The notes under the pieces were generated by a model. It made no database searches. It saw only the letters and a program-made list of their open reading frames with translations, and was not told the DNA's origin. This document shows, in pieces, positions 59,771 to 64,000 of a DNA stretch of 64,000 nt (position 1 is its first letter; each line of letters begins with the position of its first letter). Location of the stretch: the NCBI GenBank assembly GCA_004154925.1, contig QJNS01000209.1, forward strand, positions 81,119 through 145,118. The letters are read 5' to 3'. The DNA is from Monosporascus cannonballus. Taxonomy: Eukaryota > Ascomycota > Sordariomycetes > Xylariales. Both the position numbers and the translations under genes were made by a program.

Positions 59771-61616
59771 CTATTTCTCCAAGTTCTGCGTAGGCAGAGC
59801 TTGGGTAGTCACATCCAGAGTATCGGCTTTTTCACGGTCTTGGGGTATTCTTCGCCACTCCATTGCCCAGCTTACGGTCCAAGCAAGAACAGGAGTAGCC
59901 AGAGCCACCCAGAACACGTCTCTTAAAGCAGAACTAAATGCGTTGATGACCTCCCCCATTAGTTCTGGAGGAACAATTTTGCGAAATTCCCTTCCACCGG
60001 CCGCTACCACGGCTGCACCATTTATTCCCTGCACTTCACCGAGATTTCGTAGAAGCTTATCCGTAAAGATATTCTGCCCAACGCTAGGAGCCAAGGCGCC
60101 TCCAAGACATTGGAAAAGCAGGACCATCACGATACCTGTTGGGACGTCTGCCTCGCCGAGGACGACTTGAACCGCCATTATCGACATCTGGCCACAAATA
60201 CCGTAGCCAACCCCGGATAGAATTTGGAATCCTATCCACTGTCCAGCTGGACTGTCTGGGCGGATGAGTTGGTATAGACCGCCTCCAGCGGCCATGATAG
60301 GGGCGCCGATCCACATCAACGGCACGTAGTGTCTGAACCTAGAGGCGACCCAGCCAGCGCCGAGCGTGCCAAGGCTATTGGAAACGATGATTGGAAGTAG
60401 ATAGATGCCCGAGTCTTTAGCACTGGTATTCATTACCGACTGGAAGTATATGGGCCAGTAATATGTTTGCAAAACCATAGCTACCTGGACGAGCAGCACG
60501 AAACCGCATGATACACATACGGTACGGTTTCTGAAGATGTGAAGAGGAATAAGAGAGCTGAAATTGAATTAGCAAGCGTGCCGGAGGTATTATAAGTATA
60601 GGTGTAAATTCCATGCACCAACCTTTCTTTGCCTCGGATTTGCCAGTATAAGAAGGCAATCAAAAGTAGACCGAATCCAATCAGGCAGCCGAACACATTT
60701 GCATTAGACCATGAATAGACGATGCCTCCCCACTATAGCACTAAGTTCAGACTGATTATTGCGCCGAGAAGCAAAGCAGCGCCTGGGATATCCAACTGTC
60801 GCAGCTTCTGGATCCATGGTAGCCCTGCTTTGGCTGTAGGTGGAGGGTTCCTCAAGGTAAACCAAACCAGAACCAGTCCAACTGCCCCGAAAGCTGTAAG
60901 CCGTTAGTTGAGAGCAATGAAAAAGGCTGAAAGCCGAATATCAGAACTTACGAAGATTGATCCAGAAGGTGAAGCGCCAAGTCAGCATTTTGTTATCGGT
61001 TATAGCACCACCTACGAGTGGTCCTACAGCCGATCCAATGCTATATATGCCAAGAACTACAGCTAGTACCATCGGCCGCTTTTGCAAAACGATGCAATAT
61101 GACATGACAATTGTTGCTCCACTTAACAAGCCGGCGGCGCCTAAGCCAGAAACTGCTCTCCCTATTATAAGCGCCGTCGAATTGGGGGCGACGGCAGAGA
61201 TGATACAGCCGAGTTCGAAGACAGCTAGCAAAATGCAATATGTCCACTTGACATTGTAAAAGGTATAAAGGCGTCCGCAGGTCGGCAGCAAGGCCATTTG
61301 CGCAATCAAGTAGGAGGAGCCATACCATCCCATATCGTTGAAGCTCTGGAAGTCACTGGTGATCTGGGGTATCGCGGTGGCTTTTGGTATGTAAATTAGT
61401 TATACTGCTGCTCATTTCTGTAGGGAAAAGCTCCGAACCTAGAATGGTATTGTCAAGTGCCAGCACGAAAGAAATGGACATGAAAGCCAAAGTCAAAGAA
61501 ATAAGCGCCCAACCCTCCAGGTATCCAGCTGCACCCTCTTCTGTGTGCTGGTTTTCGACCATGTCTGCAGTCACCCCAACAGTATCACCACGAGTCTCTG
61601 CCGCAATGCTCTCCAT
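59771..61616 (-). pseudogene. MFS drug:H+ antiporter (DHA2, 14-TM type) with one premature stop
   Basis: Four exons on the minus strand: 61616-61439, 61380-60952, 60893-60623 and 60557-59771. They are joined by GT-AG introns of 58, 58 and 65 bp with CTAA(T/C) branch sites, and give 555 in-phase codons including the final TAG. The ATG at 61616 follows an in-frame TGA. The 554-residue product has the 14-helix DHA2 hallmarks: Leu-Asp-Asn-Thr-Ile-Leu-Ala-Thr-Ala-Ile-Pro (54-64), motif A-like Gly-Arg-Leu-Tyr (95), motif C with Gly-x-x-x-Gly-Pro-x-x-Gly-Gly (175-184), and Trp-Arg-x-x-Phe-Trp-Ile-Asn-Leu-Pro (194-203). This family exports drugs, fungal metabolites or toxins across the plasma membrane. 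Codon 256 (60735-60733) is TAG where the conserved Leu-x-Leu-Gln-Trp-Gly-Gly has Gln, a CAG-to-TAG change in CpA context. So it is a recent pseudogene, or functional only by readthrough. No other pathway gene is in the window. Confidence 0.93.
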
Positions 61617-62147
61617 GCCTTGTCAGTAGTTGTCGCGATGGGACATCAATGTTGAAAGTGAACGTGGCTGAAGTTTTTGCAACAGATGCAAGGTTGGGGC
61701 GCGTATGATGGCGCTGTATTTACGAATACAGAATCCCGATTGACAGCCCGACTGTCAGGCAAGTGGGACCAAGCCAAAGCGAGGTCTAACGGAAATGAGG
61801 AACGTCTTTCCGACAGCTCGGATTGTCTCGTCATACGTACTTGTACCATACGTACCGTACTCTCCGTAGAACAGCCCGTAAAAAGCAAGCTCTGAATTGT
61901 CTTAGTCATAGATTCCAGGCGTCCGATTGGCCCAATAGATTTATCAGTCACATGACCTCTCGTCAGAGTCATACCTCACCGAGGGCCCTGGTCAGGTTTT
62001 TTTTTTTCGTCTGACCGGTCATGACCGACCCCTAGTTTTGACCCAGCCGTTGCATTCCGCCCGGCCGTTGCGGCCATTGGGAGGGTGAGGCACAGAACCA
62101 ACGTGCCAACCAACCATTCATTACTCGTCAGCACAACATCGGATTAG
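61617..62147. promoter_or_regulatory. Upstream region of the MFS gene
   Basis: Balanced composition, no gene. A run of short overlapping (c/a)cgtac words at about 61,829-61,866 and a tttttttttcg tract at 61,997-62,010 are the only notable motifs. It presumably holds the promoter, but no specific site can be named. Confidence 0.45.
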
Positions 62148-62230
62148 GGTTTGCATTACCCACCCACCCACGCTAAAATTTCCACCCACGAGTACCCACG
62201 GAGACCCGCTAACCACCCACGGGTGGGTAA
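62148..62230 (+). repeat. Degenerate CCCA-rich short repeat
   Basis: Several copies of (a)cccacccacg and acccacg-like words, ending in cacccacgggtgggt. It marks the right border of the gene island; the following sequence turns AT-rich at about 62,275. Confidence 0.65.
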
Positions 62231-63910
62231 CAGGGGTGCGTAAGTAAACTGAAACCACTTACGGATTAACCACCCGTAAATATCGAAAATGCTAAATAGT
62301 TAATTATTTATGGATATTTATTTTTAATTTAAATATTTATAATATTAATATTAATAAATTAATCCTTATAAAGATAAAAAATATATATAACATTAGGCTA
62401 TATTTTATAAAATATTTTATAAAATATTAATACTTAAATCAGGAATATTTAATTATTATATTTAACCTTAACTATTATTTCTATAAACGTAACGCCGTAT
62501 TAATCGGAATATCCATAACTGCCGTATGCAAGGCCGTATTAATCCAAATATTAATCGGGGTAACCAAAATTCCTTTATACGAAACCGTATTAATCGTATA
62601 TTAATATTTTTACGGTTCGTTTTACTTTAACAAATTATCTTATTTTACTTATTCGTCCGGCTTTAGCTAATTATCCTGCTTAATTATTTCTAAATCAGAA
62701 TTTAATAAAATATTTAACTTTTTATATAGCTTATCTGGGTTTTGCAATATGGCTTACTACTATTTCTTAATCTGTCGCTAACGGATAAACTTCTTTTTTC
62801 GTTAAGCATAATATAGCTTATTTTGCTATACGCGAACTTTTTCCAATTACTTTTATTTTGCTTTATTTCGGGCTACTTTTCGTTCGGCTTTTTTGATTTT
62901 GCGTTCTTTTGGAATTTCGTATAACGTTTATCCGGTAACGCCGTAATCCGGCAAACCCATAAGATTTATAAACGTTATTATATCCGTTATATAGTAAACT
63001 AACTATATATTATTAATTATTAACGTAACGAATTTATTATAAATATAATTCAAATTAACAATTATAAACAATTAATATATAAATTAATATATATATTGCT
63101 AACGTAAATATATTAGTAAAAAGGGTAGTAAAAGTAATTTTGCTTGTTTTTTGTAAAGTTTCCATAATTAACCGCTGGAATTGCAAATTTATTCCGCCAG
63201 GCAAATTTTAAATAATTTCGCATATAAAACGTTAAAATAAGGCCTTAGGTATTATAAGATTGGTATCTTTCTGATACCTGCGGATTTCTCGAAATATAAC
63301 GGCTTAAGCGAAAAAAACCAAAATTAATAAAAAAAAAAGAAAAAAAAAGAAAAAGAAAACTAATAAGGCCTAATATACTTATTACCGGGCTTTTATCGTT
63401 TGGGCTTTCTGATATTGCCGGTTATTTCCGTAAGGTTTTTTTGGCTTTCGGTTTAATTATGCCCTTACTTTTAGCCGTACCTTTGCCTTAGGATAGGTAT
63501 TTGCCTTCGACGCCTTTAACCTATAATTATACGCGTTAACCTAAATAAAAATTAATATATCGATTAATACGTAAATTAATACGTTAATTAGTAAATATTA
63601 ACTTACGAATTTTTAAACGCGTTATAATTAAAAAATTATTTGTTATATCCAGAAAATAATATCAAAATCGAAATTAATTAATTAAAATTAAGCAGGACAT
63701 ATAATTATATCAAAATACGACCGCGCAAAAATTTATAATATATTATATATTAAATAATTAAAACGAAGTAAAAATATTATAATGATTTAGGCGACTTATT
63801 TATAAGTTTTTTTTTTCAAAACAATTTTATTAATTTAAAATTTTATGTACGTATATAACAAAAAAATATATAATAAAATATATAAAAATAAATAAAAATA
63901 AAAATAATTA
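62231..63910. other. Degenerate DNA, possible start of a hAT-like element
   Basis: The segment opens with caggggtgcg, resembling the CAGGGGTG terminus of hAT transposons, directly after the CCCA repeat. Further in, the minus strand at about 62,690-62,930 reads as a Lys/Arg-rich protein piece with few stops. The other terminus is not in the window, so the assignment is only a suggestion. A purine tract lies at 63,328-63,360. Confidence 0.3.
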
Positions 63911-63913
63911 AAA

Positions 63914-64000
63914 ATAAAATAAAATAAAATAAAATAAAATAAAATAAAATAAAATAAAATAAAATAAAATAAAATAAAATAAAATAAAATAAAATAAAAT
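63914..64000 (+). repeat. (TAAAA)n microsatellite
   Basis: At least 16 tandem TAAAA units run to the end of the window, preceded by impure copies from about 63,870. It is not a telomeric repeat (TTAGGG/CCCTAA). Confidence 0.9.

Noticed and set aside
59577..60170. 197-codon plus-strand open stretch opposite the MFS gene
   Set aside because: It overlaps exon 4 of the well-supported transporter on the other strand and shows no motif; it is a shadow of its codon pattern.
59771..60499. Treating the 242-codon minus-strand stretch as a separate short transporter
   Set aside because: It is the C-terminal half of exon 4; upstream exons join in phase through canonical introns, so the Met at 60499 is internal.
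63914..64000. Telomeric repeat at the window end
   Set aside because: The unit is TAAAA, not TTAGGG; it is a simple microsatellite.

Overview
The window looks like an AT-rich chromosome block of a filamentous ascomycete (Pezizomycotina) with strong repeat-induced point mutation (RIP). About 58.9 kb is a graveyard of transposons whose coding frames are broken almost only by C-to-T and G-to-A transitions: catalytic Asp reads as Asn, zinc-binding Cys and His read as Tyr, Trp reads as stop. A single gene island with balanced base composition, about 59.0-62.2 kb, carries one MFS transporter gene with three short GT-AG introns of fungal type.

Layout. 1-9,009: head-to-tail remnants of a Ty3/Gypsy chromovirus ('family C', three partial copies, two LTRs). 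9,615-16,876: an almost complete 7.26-kb Ty3/Gypsy element ('family G') with 430-bp LTRs and a perfect 5-bp target duplication. 16,882-28,578: an older, less AT-rich, unidentified segment split by a complete 6.0-kb Ty1/Copia element (minus strand, 239-bp LTRs, perfect 5-bp target duplication) that holds a tRNA-like sequence in its 3' region. 28,579-35,164: LTR fragments, a 19-bp minisatellite, a 5'-truncated family C copy lying against a 5'-truncated 'family H' Gypsy element, then a small TIR element with a GC-rich hairpin. 35,165-40,859 and 42,729-47,311: degenerate DNA I cannot assign. 40,860-42,726 and 54,508-56,437: two Fot1/pogo-like DNA transposons, each with about 45-bp TIRs and TA target duplications. 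47,312-54,193: a nearly complete minus-strand Ty3/Gypsy element ('family D'). 56.4-58.9 kb: a mosaic LTR fragment with a hairpin, a ~164-bp tandem satellite, a second copy of the small TIR element split by a solo LTR with perfect target duplication, and two further LTRs. 59,771-61,616: the MFS gene, structurally complete (554 codons) but with one in-frame TAG at codon 256 in a RIP-type context. 62.2-64.0 kb: RIP-degenerated DNA ending in a (TAAAA)n tract.

The most interesting signal is a remnant reading frame on the strand opposite to gag-pol, between the end of pol and the 3' LTR, seen in all four Gypsy families here (C, D, G, H). Where readable it has an N-terminal Cys-pair cluster, a charged coiled-coil-like middle and a hydrophobic C-terminal block ending near the pol terminus. 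It looks like a conserved accessory antisense gene of these chromoviruses.
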